The notes under the pieces: model-generated | What the model saw: the letters and a program-made list of their open reading frames with translations, nothing else | Databases searched by the model: none | What the model was told of the DNA's origin: nothing | Made by a program: the position numbers and the translations under genes | Shown: positions 1 through 7,506 of the stretch, in pieces | Layout of the letters: each line of letters begins with the position of its first letter | Numbering within the stretch: the stretch's first letter is position 1 | Assembly: GCA_029262155.1 (NCBI GenBank) | Contig: JAJCZW010000069.1 | Span: 1 to 41,665, forward strand | DNA length: 41,665 nt | Reading direction: 5' to 3' | DNA from: Gemmatimonadota bacterium | GTDB lineage: Bacteria > Gemmatimonadota > Gemmatimonadetes > Gemmatimonadales > GWC2-71-9

Positions 1-1853
1 ATCAGATCCGCGTGGTGACCACGTGTCCACTCGTTGTCCGGCGCGGCGTTGTACTTGGCAAAGTACCCATCGTAGCGGTACTGGCACGTATTGATGTAGT
101 GCCAGATGGGCGCCTGTTGCAGTCGCACCGCCTCAACATGATCCTTGGCGAAGGCGATGCTGCCCCAGGAGTCCACCGGGGCCAACTTCTCCTGACCGAC
201 GTAGTGGTTCAGGCCGCCACCGTTCTTGCCGACGCACCCCGTTAGCATGAGCGCCATGGCACCGGCGCGGTACATGAGGTTGCCGTGGTACCAGTGGTTG
301 ATGCCCGCGCCGACGATGATCATGCACTTGCCACCCGTCGCTTCCGCGGTCGATGCCCACTCCCGGGCAAACTGAAGGACTGTGTCCGACGAGACGCCGG
401 TGAAGACCTCCTGCCAGGCGGGAGTGTAGGCAGCATCGGTGTCGGCATAGTCGGCTGGGTAGGCGCCGGGCAACCCACGCGAAACGCCGTACTGCGCCAT
501 GGTGAGGTCGTAGACGGTGGTGACCAGGACCGGGCCGTCCAAGGTCTCGATCTCCAGGACGGGGACGCCCCGGTACACCGTCTGGTCGAGTCCGAATTCC
601 GTGAACGCCGTCTGCGCAATTCGATCGGTGCGACCCAGGAGCGTGAGCACCGGGTCGTAGGGCTCGTCACCCTCGACGTTCTCGAGCTTCATGTTCCAGT
701 TGCCCTGCTTCTTGTCCCAGCGTGAGCCCGAACTGCCCTTGGGCACCACCAGATCGCCCGACGCGGCATCAATGTTGAGGAACTTCCACTCTCCGTTGGA
801 GATGTCACGGTACTGGACCATCTCGTTCGCTCTGAGCAAGCGTCCCGGCCGATATCCTTCGCCCTCCTTCTCGAGCTTCACCAGATATGGGCTGTCGGTG
901 TACCGCTTGGTGTAGTCCAGGAAGAACGGGGTCTGCTTCTCGTGGTGGAACTCCTTCAGGATCACATGGGTCGTGGCCATCCAGAACGCACCATCGCTGC
1001 CGGCGTGGAGCGGCACCCACTGATCGGCATACTTACAGACCTGACTGAAGTCGGGCGAGAAGACCACCGTCTTGGTGCCGTTGTGCCGCGACTCGGCGAA
1101 GAAGTGGCAGTCCGGTGTGCGCGTCATGTTGAGGCACGCACCCATGTCGGCAATCATCTTCGCGTTGAACCAATCGGCGCTCTCGCAGACGTCGGTCTGC
1201 TCTCCCCAGATCTCCGGAAACGCCGGGGGAAGGTCGCAGTACCAATCGTAGAAGCTGAGGTTGACCCCCCCGAAGAGCTGGAGGAAGCGGGCACCTGAGG
1301 CATAGCTGAGCATCGACATGGCGGGAATCGGGCTGAATCCGATGACCCGATCCGGGCCGTACACTTCCGCGGTATGGAGATTGGCCACCGACATGATCTC
1401 CATGACCTCGTCCCACGTCGCCCGGCGGAACCCTCCTTTGCCTCTCGCGTGCTGATACGCGGCTCGGGCGTCCGGATCCGCCTGAAGTGCCTTCCAAGCA
1501 GCCATCGGATCTCCACCAGCCGCCCGCTTTTTGGCGCGGAACGCGTCGAGTAGAGCACCCCGGATCAACGGATACTTGATCCTCAGCGGACTATACAGGT
1601 ACCAGGAGTACGAGATACCGCGCTGGCAGCCACGAGGCTCATAGGGAGGAAGCGAGTTCTCGAGCAACGGATAGTCCAGTTGCTGCGTTTCCCACGTCAC
1701 GATCCCGTCCTTGACATGAATCTGCCACGAGCACCCGCCGGTGCAGTTCACTCCGTGAGTGCTCCGCACAATTCGGTCGTGCTGGAAGCGATTCCTGTAG
1801 AACTCTTCCCACTGCCGTGTCTCTGGCGAAACAATGTCCTTGATCCAACCCAT
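1..1853 (-). CDS. narG: Respiratory nitrate reductase alpha subunit, N-terminal half (cut by window edge)
   Basis: This is the molybdopterin catalytic subunit of a membrane-bound nitrate reductase, reducing nitrate with quinol or cytochrome electrons. About 617 codons are visible; the family is usually about 1200 residues, so the C-terminal half lies outside the window. The N-terminus reads [18 protein letters not shown]. The FS0 cluster ligands are seen as H33, C37, C41 ([12 protein letters not shown]) and C76 (EPRGCQRG). The NarG-specific molybdenum-site motif [10 protein letters not shown] is present, as are [18 protein letters not shown] and [13 protein letters not shown]. There is no twin-arginine signal, as in cytoplasm-facing NarG. 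GGAAAGAG stands about 6 nt before the ATG. The gene follows a dihaem cytochrome c by 51 bp, probably in one operon, with narH, narJ and narI expected to the left. A nitrite oxidoreductase working in reverse cannot be excluded, because NXR and NAR belong to the same family. Confidence 0.93.
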   Translation of the reverse strand, partial: MGWIKDIVSPETRQWEEFYRNRFQHDRIVRSTHGVNCTGGCSWQIHVKDGIVTWETQQLDYPLLENSLPPYEPRGCQRGISYSWYLYSPLRIKYPLIRGALLDAFRAKKRAAGGDPMAAWKALQADPDARAAYQHARGKGGFRRATWDEVMEIMSVANLHTAEVYGPDRVIGFSPIPAMSMLSYASGARFLQLFGGVNLSFYDWYCDLPPAFPEIWGEQTDVCESADWFNAKMIADMGACLNMTRTPDCHFFAESRHNGTKTVVFSPDFSQVCKYADQWVPLHAGSDGAFWMATTHVILKEFHHEKQTPFFLDYTKRYTDSPYLVKLEKEGEGYRPGRLLRANEMVQYRDISNGEWKFLNIDAASGDLVVPKGSSGSRWDKKQGNWNMKLENVEGDEPYDPVLTLLGRTDRIAQTAFTEFGLDQTVYRGVPVLEIETLDGPVLVTTVYDLTMAQYGVSRGLPGAYPADYADTDAAYTPAWQEVFTGVSSDTVLQFAREWASTAEATGGKCMIIVGAGINHWYHGNLMYRAGAMALMLTGCVGKNGGGLNHYVGQEKLAPVDSWGSIAFAKDHVEAVRLQQAPIWHYINTCQYRYDGYFAKYNAAPDNEWTRGHHADL

Positions 1854-1904
1854 GATGACTCTTTCCGATTCGATTGGTTACGGTGTTCGGTCGCGACGGT
1901 CAGC

Positions 1905-2774
1905 TCACGTGGATCGAACCTGTCTGTCGAAGACCGCGCGATTCACCGGTCCACGGCGGCGCCTGCGCCAGATCAGGGAATACAGCCCCAGCAGAATCAC
2001 CGCGCTGCCCAAACCAGTGACCAGCAGGCCCAGGCCATAATCCAGCGGCTGGTGAAGGGACTGTTCGGCATCGGCCTGCTCGAGGAAGGCGACGAGCGCC
2101 CCCACCTCCTGGTCGGTGAGTGGCCTGCTCTGGAAGGCGCGCTGCATGACCGGAAAGGGTGGACTCCCGACGATGGCACGCACGCCGGGGCCACCGAGAC
2201 GCGTAAAGACCGTGGTGAGGTCCTTGGCGAGGATGCCACCCCCGATCACGTCCTCGTGGGTCACGTCGTGGCAGGAATTACAGGCGGGGCCACCGTTGTC
2301 GAACCGGGTGGTGCCCTGAAACAGATTCCGGCCCAGGACGGGATCTCCTGGCTGCAGCGATGCCGCCCCGGCCGCCACGGGGGCGGGACCCGCCGATTCC
2401 TGCTGCTGGATGTAGGCCAGAACCCCACGTACTTGGTCATCTGACAGTGGCCAGTCTGGCATCGAGATGCCCGGATACTCCGCAGCGAGGGCCACCGCAT
2501 CGCTGTCGCCCGAGGCGATGACCGTCTGCGAATGCTGGATAAACGCAATGAGCCAAGCCTCGCTCTGCCGGGTGCTGACACCAGCCAAGTCCGGACCCAC
2601 GAGCCGGCCCCCGCCGATGGTGTGGCAGGCCTTGCATGTGCCGTTGAAGATCGTCTCTCCGTCCTGGGCGAACGCTCGACCAGGGATTGATGCGGTCAGA
2701 AACATCGCGACGCCCACTCCGGCCACCAGGAAGTGTCCGGATCGCGATCCCATCAGTGCCGACGTTCTTCGCAT
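1905..2774 (-). CDS. Membrane-anchored dihaem cytochrome c (NarC-like)
   Basis: Electron-carrying periplasmic protein of about 289 residues. The chosen ATG gives a clear signal peptide (MRRTSALMGSRSGHFLVAG... ending AFAQ). Two class I cytochrome domains follow. The first has CKACH and a probable axial Met in GISMPDWPLS; the second has CNSCH and a probable Met in FPVMQRAF. A hydrophobic helix (LGLLVTGLGSAVILLGLYSL) followed by a run of arginines anchors the C-terminus, with the short tail in the cytoplasm. An in-frame extension to 2927 exists, but it would put 51 non-signal residues in front. The stop is 51 bp before narG. In Thermus the nar operon starts with a dihaem cytochrome (NarC), which suggests the same role here as redox partner of NarGHI. 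That role is inferred from position. Confidence 0.88.
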   Translation of the reverse strand: MRRTSALMGSRSGHFLVAGVGVAMFLTASIPGRAFAQDGETIFNGTCKACHTIGGGRLVGPDLAGVSTRQSEAWLIAFIQHSQTVIASGDSDAVALAAEYPGISMPDWPLSDDQVRGVLAYIQQQESAGPAPVAAGAASLQPGDPVLGRNLFQGTTRFDNGGPACNSCHDVTHEDVIGGGILAKDLTTVFTRLGGPGVRAIVGSPPFPVMQRAFQSRPLTDQEVGALVAFLEQADAEQSLHQPLDYGLGLLVTGLGSAVILLGLYSLIWRRRRRGPVNRAVFDRQVRST

Positions 2775-3076
2775 GCTCGCACCCCGACAATCAGCCGCTC
2801 TTGAGGCACCCGCTGAATGGAATTGATCATACCGGGGTGCACTTACAGGAGACTTACAAAACTGCCTCCGAGAGGAGGCAGGAATTGGTTTGCCGCGCCA
2901 CAGGGGCCGCGGCGGGGAGGGCGCCACGCTGAGAGCAGACGAATGACTCAGGGGGCGGACTCAGAGAGTCGCCTTACAGTGAGAGACCTCCCACCCAAGC
3001 GCGAACATCTCCTCCTGGAGGACACCAGCACGCCGCTTTCCCATCGCGGGTGGGGACGCACAATCGGTGACCCCGC
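2775..3076. other. Intergenic region upstream of the cytochrome c gene
   Basis: About 300 bp with no convincing gene. It holds a GC-rich hairpin (2862-2881) and, on the minus strand, TATGAT about 55 bp before the cytochrome ATG, which could be a -10 element; no good -35 was found. A half-site resembling FNR (TTGAT at 2823-2827) lacks its partner. A near-duplicate ACTTACA pair lies at 2841-2858. Confidence 0.5.
2852..2881 (-). terminator. Hairpin with 8-bp stem and short T-run (possible terminator)
   Basis: CTGCCTCC and GGAGGCAG form a perfect 8-bp stem around a 4-nt loop at 2862-2881. On the minus strand it is followed by TTTTGTAAG, so it could end transcripts of the LolA-like gene about 200 bp upstream before the nar promoter. 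The T-run is short. On the plus strand the loop is GAGA, a GNRA tetraloop. It could instead be a leader structure of the nar transcript. Confidence 0.4.
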
Positions 3077-4081
3077 CTACGGCCGTTTGTCACACGGCGG
3101 TTTCTCACCAGGCACCGGCTCGGGCGCCCACTCGGGCGGCGGGCCCGCGTTCACCAGCAGCGACTCGACTTCGATGGACATTTGCATCGCGCCCCCTTCC
3201 GCCATCTGCGAGAGCTCGTCCATCTTCCCCTTGAACTGCGCCTCGAACATCTTGCGTTGGGCTTCGGGCAGCCGGGCGAGCTGCTTCTGCGCCTCCGCCA
3301 TCTGCTTCTTCATGTCTTGGAGCTTCCGACGGTCCTTGTCGGACATACCGGTGGTCAGCCCTTCCAGGCGGATCGAGGTGCGGAAGGGGTGGATCATCGT
3401 CTCGACACGCCGGTAGTCGGTGAAGTCCGAGACCATGCGCACCGGTGTCCGCTTGCCGTTCTGGGTCAGCTCGCCTTCCACGACCGCCTGTCGCGTGAGG
3501 TAGTCGTCCAGGTCCACGTAGACCGTCAGCTTCTGGATCGTGAACCCGCCGTTCTCCATCTCCTGGCTCGCGAAGCCGAGCCCGCGGAGATCATCCGCCA
3601 CCAGCACGTAGGTCTCGCGGCCGTCCACCTTCTCCTTGCCCAGCAGGCGAGCCCTCCCCAGCAGATCGGCGGCGGCCAGCGGATCAACAATCACCGGCGG
3701 ATCATCGCTTTGGTCGGGGGCGGTCATCCGGCCCAGCGCGTTACCGAAGCCCGACTTCTTCATGACCGTCTGCATGTTCAGGTCCTCCAGGGAGGACATG
3801 TCACAGCCCATCTTCTTCGCGTGGCGTCTCATGACCACATGCGGAGGCACCAGGACGAACACTCGGCCTTCGACCGTGTCGCGCTCGAAGTAGACCGGCA
3901 CTCCAGCGCCTGGACCGAGCCGTTGGCGGATGGTGTAGTTCTCGACGTTCAGGGTCCGATCGGCGGCGAGCTGAGTCGCGGTGCGGATGATGTCATCCGC
4001 CGACTGGGCGCGGAGCCCGGCGGGCACCGCGGTCAGCAGCGCGCACAGTACGACGGTGGCGCGGAAACAAGGGTGTGTCAT
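3077..4081 (-). CDS. Exported LolA/LppX-like outer-membrane-lipoprotein-sorting fold protein
   Basis: Predicted periplasmic protein of 334 residues. The second of two nearby ATGs is chosen because AAAGGAG lies 6 nt before it and directly abuts the first. A signal peptide (MTHPCFRATVVLCALLTAVPAGLRAQ) is followed by alternating beta-strand segments such as YVLVADDLRGLGF and KLTVYVDLDDYLTRQAVVEGEL, as seen in the LolA/LppX convex beta-sheet superfamily. Residues about 245-300 form a charged helical region rich in K, Q, E and M (KDRRKLQDMKKQMAEAQKQ), probably a coiled coil and unusual for LolA. The tail is proline-rich. It is the last gene of a same-strand run of envelope genes (6749 down to 3077). 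Fold assignment is from general pattern only; the substrate is unknown. Confidence 0.7.
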   Translation of the reverse strand: MTHPCFRATVVLCALLTAVPAGLRAQSADDIIRTATQLAADRTLNVENYTIRQRLGPGAGVPVYFERDTVEGRVFVLVPPHVVMRRHAKKMGCDMSSLEDLNMQTVMKKSGFGNALGRMTAPDQSDDPPVIVDPLAAADLLGRARLLGKEKVDGRETYVLVADDLRGLGFASQEMENGGFTIQKLTVYVDLDDYLTRQAVVEGELTQNGKRTPVRMVSDFTDYRRVETMIHPFRTSIRLEGLTTGMSDKDRRKLQDMKKQMAEAQKQLARLPEAQRKMFEAQFKGKMDELSQMAEGGAMQMSIEVESLLVNAGPPPEWAPEPVPGEKPPCDKRP

Positions 4082-4157
4082 GGCCATCTCCTTTGCAGCA
4101 ACGAGCGGCTAGGACTGGTGAGGTGGGCTGAGGCTCCGCCCCACTGCGTTACCGCGC

Positions 4158-4739
4158 TCAGCGTCTGTCGAACAGCACGAAGAACGCCTTCGTTTGCAGA
4201 CCCTGGCGCTCGTCAGCATTGGCCGCGGTCACCACGATCACCAACGCACCGCCCGGTCCGGGCCGAACGCCCGCCCTGTCGAACAGGACACCCGGATTGA
4301 TGAACTTCTCCTCCCCGATGAATTCGTCTCCGGGAAGGAACTGATCGCCAGGAAGGAACTGATCGCCGGGAAGGAACTGATCGCCGGGAAGGAGCGAGTC
4401 ATCAATGCATTGAGACCCAATCGAACGATTGGTGCCAGGGCGCGCCTCAAAGGGCCGCGATGTGCGTTCCTTCGATGGCCGGCCTTGGAACCCGTCGCCA
4501 CCCGCGATGGCGCTGATACACACCATGGCCATCGGGCCGTCGGCCTTCAGGTCCAGATGCAACCCCTTGCGGAAGTCGTCGAGCGTGAGCCCCTCTCGAT
4601 ACTGCTTTTGGCCATCGAGCAGGCCGAGCGAGGCGTAGCTCGTGGCGGTGGTAGGCACCATTCCAGCAGCCCCGAGCATGGCCACCAGGGCCAAGGTCGC
4701 GCCGGCTGCCACCGCCGTCTTGTGGATCACGTTTCTCAT
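4158..4739 (-). CDS. Exported protein with tandem LPGDQF repeats, function unknown
   Basis: About 193 residues. The ATG at 4739 is chosen over an upstream in-frame ATG (4829) because AAGGAGGAACGAC stands directly before it and the N-terminus becomes a signal peptide (MRNVIHKTAVAAGATLALVA). A middle part (LDDFRKGLHLDLKADGPMAMVCISAIAGG) is followed by a tandem repeat of the hexapeptide LPGDQF (LPGDQF three times, then LPGDEF), encoded by an 18-bp DNA repeat. The C-terminal part (GALVIVVTAANADERQGLQTKAFFVLFDRR) looks like a beta-strand pair. I do not recognise a family. It lies between two other exported-protein genes on the same strand. Confidence 0.75.
   Translation of the reverse strand: MRNVIHKTAVAAGATLALVAMLGAAGMVPTTATSYASLGLLDGQKQYREGLTLDDFRKGLHLDLKADGPMAMVCISAIAGGDGFQGRPSKERTSRPFEARPGTNRSIGSQCIDDSLLPGDQFLPGDQFLPGDQFLPGDEFIGEEKFINPGVLFDRAGVRPGPGGALVIVVTAANADERQGLQTKAFFVLFDRR
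4334..4387. repeat. 18-bp tandem repeat, three near-identical units plus degenerate flanks
   Basis: Units at 4334-4351, 4352-4369 and 4370-4387 read GAAGGAACTGATCGCC(A/G)G and differ at one base. Partial copies occur on both sides (GGGAAGGAGCGAGTC to the right, GTCTCCGGGAAG to the left). In the minus-strand gene the repeat encodes LPGDQF units, so copy-number change would keep the frame. Confidence 0.9.
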
Positions 4740-4877
4740 GTCGTTCCTCCTTATCAGGCGTTGGTCGCGCCAAGTTTGGGTGTGCTGTCCATCTCGAGCC
4801 GAATCCTGCCGCTCACCCTGTACCAGCACCGGGCTCCGCGTGGAGCGTCGATCGTCTCGGCAGGGACCGGGTGGGGG

Positions 4878-5354
4878 CTAGGGGAAAAACCGGTTCAGGT
4901 CGCCGAGGTCGATCGTGGTGTTCTGGGTGAAGCTTTTCGAAGAGGGGTAGTAGTAACGAGAGCCATCAGATTCTCCCTTCGTAATCGCGATGTCATAACG
5001 TCTCCTGGCGTTGCAGGCCAGGTCCAGAATCCGAACCACCGAGAAGGCACCGCCTGGAGCCAAATCCGTGGTCAGGCCCCGCCTTCCATATAGTTTCTTC
5101 CACGTTCCGATCCGCGTCCGGACGCGGCTCGAGGACCAATTGACGTGAATCTTCTTCTTGCCGCCGTTGCGAGCCTTGAATGTCACCCTGCAGCCCATAG
5201 ACGACTCCTCCGTCCACTCGTACGCCGCACCCGGCGGCAGAGGGACCGAGACCGCGTCCTTCGTGACAGCCGCCCCGCCCGGCGTGCCGGTCTGCGCCAA
5301 GAGCGCGGCTGGTGTTACCCCGAGAATCGCGATTGCCGTCAACCAGACTTTCAT
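4878..5354 (-). CDS. Small exported protein, function unknown
   Basis: 158 residues with a clear signal peptide (MKVWLTAIAILGVTPAALLAQ) and a strong Shine-Dalgarno (AAAGGAGAGG) before the ATG. The mature part is basic in the middle (FKARNGGKKKIHVNWSSSR) and has two Cys residues (MGCRVTF and LDLACNARRRY) that could form a disulphide. It ends in DLGDLNRFFP. No family is recognised. It sits 81 bp downstream of the OmpA gene and upstream of the LPGDQF-repeat protein on the same strand, so a cell-envelope role is plausible but inferred. Confidence 0.72.
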   Translation of the reverse strand: MKVWLTAIAILGVTPAALLAQTGTPGGAAVTKDAVSVPLPPGAAYEWTEESSMGCRVTFKARNGGKKKIHVNWSSSRVRTRIGTWKKLYGRRGLTTDLAPGGAFSVVRILDLACNARRRYDIAITKGESDGSRYYYPSSKSFTQNTTIDLGDLNRFFP

Positions 5355-5435
5355 TGTGACCTCTCCTTTGTTCCGAGTTCTCGAGCCCGACGAACCAGTG
5401 GCCCGCGGGCCTCTCGACGATTGCTTGCCTCTGGT

Positions 5436-6749
5436 CTAGCGCCCTCCGACCCGGGCCAGCTCAACCCGGCGGTTATTCTGGCGCCCTTCGACGGTGTCGT
5501 TGGTATCGACCGGCTTGGTCTCGCCGAGTCCCTCCGCATCCAGCCGCGTGTCGTCGATGCTGTACTGCTTCACCAGGAAACGGCGAACGGACTCGGCCCG
5601 GCGGCGGGAGAGGTCGAGATTGTACTCGTCCTCGCCGACGCTGTCGGTGTGGCCCTCGATCCTGATCGCGAGGTCGGCGTGCTCCAGGAGCATCGCGCCG
5701 ATCTCGGCGAGGGTGGGTGTGGACTCCGGCTTGATGCGCGAGCTGCCGGTATCGAAGAAGATCCCGCGGGTGGCCACCCGGCCATCGGCGGCGAGCGCCT
5801 CGTAGAGCGCCTTGCCACCCGCCGCGATGCGGATCGGGCCCACCAGCACCGGCTGGTCCGTCCAGATGTCGGGGAAGCTCAAGTAGATCCGATCAGTTCG
5901 CTCAAGCTCGACCCGCGGGTGATTGGCGAGCCGCCGCTCGTTCATGTAGACCTTGGCGTGCTCCCCGTCGACCATTACCCGAATCGCGACGAGCTCCTGG
6001 CCAATCCGCAGATCCTCGGCGCTGGCCACCCCCTGGTTCGCTCGATGGATGCCGGAGGTGTGCCCAGCCGCACCGTCAAAGAAGAAGTAGGGTCGCTGCT
6101 CACTCACGTAGAAGCGCTTTCCCTCACCCGGCTGGTAGGTTGTGACGATGACCGGCGCGTTCGGATGGCCGACGTAGGCATCGAACTCGAGGGTGAACCG
6201 CTCAGGAAGGTCCTCCGGCAGGGCGATCCCGAACCGGGAGTCGTTTGCCGCGACGCGGAGGAGCTTCCGACCGCGCCACTCCACCAGCTCCATGCCCCCG
6301 CGCACGAATTCGAGACGCCGGGGAAAATCGCCGACCTCATCGACCGTGAAGTCCTCGGCGAACACCACGCGGTCGCCGGGCACGAAGTCGTAGTTGGCCC
6401 AGGCGCCCTCGCCCGGGCGGATCGATGCTTTCGCGGCCGCCTGCTCGGGATCGGTGATCGGCGCGCCGTCGTCGTCCGTGAGCAGGTTTCCCTCGGGGTC
6501 GGTCAGGACCACCTTCTCGCCTGCGTCTTCGGCCGACCGGATACACTGCAGGTCATCGAAGACACACCCCACTGCGCCCCGCACCAGGTCCCGGACGCCC
6601 TTGTCCAGCAGACCGCGTGTCTCCTCCCCGGCGGCCTCAGCAACTGTCTTCTTGAGCTTCTTCCAGATCTGCGCGTCCGCGGGTTGGGCCGTCGTCAACC
6701 CGGCCAGCACCGGGATCGTGATCAGGATCGTCCAGAATCGTCGTTGCAT
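5436..6749 (-). CDS. OmpA-family outer membrane / peptidoglycan-binding protein
   Basis: 437 residues. A signal peptide (MQRRFWTILITIPVLAGLTTAQPADAQ) is preceded by GGGAGGAG 6 nt before the ATG. Residues about 140-310 form a large beta-rich domain (LEFDAYVGHPNAPVIVTTY, DGEHAKVYMNERRL) resembling a concanavalin-type jelly roll. The C-terminal 110 residues are a typical OmpA domain, with GIFFDTGSSRIKPES, IRIEGHTDSVGEDEYNLDLS and RRRAESVRRFLV, and the closing GRQNNRRVEL. This domain binds peptidoglycan non-covalently, so the protein probably links envelope layers. A central acidic stretch (VVLTDPEGNLLTDDDGAPI) may be a linker. It is divergent from the sigma factor gene across about 170 bp. Confidence 0.9.
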   Translation of the reverse strand: MQRRFWTILITIPVLAGLTTAQPADAQIWKKLKKTVAEAAGEETRGLLDKGVRDLVRGAVGCVFDDLQCIRSAEDAGEKVVLTDPEGNLLTDDDGAPITDPEQAAAKASIRPGEGAWANYDFVPGDRVVFAEDFTVDEVGDFPRRLEFVRGGMELVEWRGRKLLRVAANDSRFGIALPEDLPERFTLEFDAYVGHPNAPVIVTTYQPGEGKRFYVSEQRPYFFFDGAAGHTSGIHRANQGVASAEDLRIGQELVAIRVMVDGEHAKVYMNERRLANHPRVELERTDRIYLSFPDIWTDQPVLVGPIRIAAGGKALYEALAADGRVATRGIFFDTGSSRIKPESTPTLAEIGAMLLEHADLAIRIEGHTDSVGEDEYNLDLSRRRAESVRRFLVKQYSIDDTRLDAEGLGETKPVDTNDTVEGRQNNRRVELARVGGR

Positions 6750-6920
6750 CGCTCGCTCCTCCCAAGTCCGAGTACGAGGCAGCTGCCTCTACTGGGTACA
6801 CAGGAAACCGGGCCCGAGGGGATCATGGAGGTAGCTCGGGCGTGGCGCGGTCGCCGTGGTGATCCCGTCCGGCGCAGAATTCTGTTTGACCAAGTAGAGA
6901 TTCCGCCGCACCTTACCCCA

Positions 6921-7496
6921 ATGGACCAGCAGGAACGGGAACGGGTACGGGCGCTATTGCAGGCTGTCACGGACGGTGACGGTAATGCCCTGGACGAGGT
7001 GTTCTCTATCGTCTACGGCGAATTGCGGAGCCTCGCCCATTCCCAGCGGCGGAGATGGGAGGGCGACTACACGTTCGACACCACCGCCTTGGTGCACGAG
7101 GCGTATCTCAAGCTAGTGGATCATGCAGGGACAGGGTGGAACGATGCTGGCCACTTCATGGCGGTGGCCGCCCGTGCCATGCGGCAGATCCTTGTGAACT
7201 ACGCTGAGCGCCGTCGGGCGGCGAAGCGGGGCGGCGGGCAGCAACCCGTCACCCTGGATGACTCGAATCCCATCGCTGCGGAAGCGGCAGACGAGGTGAT
7301 CGCATTGCACGAGGCGCTCGAACAACTCGAGCAGGTCAACCCGCGCCAAGCGCGAGTGGTGGAAGCGCGGTTTTTCGCTGGCCTCTCTGTGGCGGAAACA
7401 GCCAAAGCGCTCGGCGTCTCGACCGCCACCGTCAAGCGCGACTGGGGCGTCACCAGCGCGTGGCTGCACCGGGAGATCCGGATGACGCTCAAGTGA
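6921..7496 (+). CDS. ECF-subfamily RNA polymerase sigma factor
   Basis: 191 residues matching the ECF group usually found beside Ser/Thr kinases (Sigma70_ECF). Region 2 is visible as DEVFSIVYGELRSLA and FDTTALVHEAYLKLVD, followed by HFMAVAARAMRQILVNYAERRRAAKRGGG. Region 4 (helix-turn-helix) is VVEARFFAGLSVAETAKALG followed by VSTATVKRDWGVTSAWLHREI. It directs RNA polymerase to a specific set of promoters. The start is uncertain: the ATG at 6921 fits the family N-terminus but lacks a clear Shine-Dalgarno, while an in-frame ATG at 6825 has GAGGGG 3 nt before it and would add 32 atypical residues. The kinase gene starts 10 bp after its stop. The long open frame upstream of 6825 is antisense to ompA and not coding. 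Confidence 0.92.
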   Translation: MDQQERERVRALLQAVTDGDGNALDEVFSIVYGELRSLAHSQRRRWEGDYTFDTTALVHEAYLKLVDHAGTGWNDAGHFMAVAARAMRQILVNYAERRRAAKRGGGQQPVTLDDSNPIAAEAADEVIALHEALEQLEQVNPRQARVVEARFFAGLSVAETAKALGVSTATVKRDWGVTSAWLHREIRMTLK

Positions 7497-7506
7497 ATCA
7501 CGCCCT

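Noticed and set aside
1-1853. Nitrite oxidoreductase (NxrA) rather than NarG
   Set aside because: Not excluded, but NarG-type motifs and the Thermus-like cytochrome neighbour favour nitrate reductase; NXR-specific context is not in view.
2821-2836. TTGATCATACCGGGG as an FNR binding site for the nar operon
   Set aside because: Only one half-site is present; the partner ATCAA is missing at the right distance.
5145-6824. Long plus-strand open frame covering 560 codons upstream of the sigma factor
   Set aside because: It is antisense to the OmpA gene, which has a signal peptide, domain motifs and a Shine-Dalgarno; the frame is open only because of high GC codon bias.
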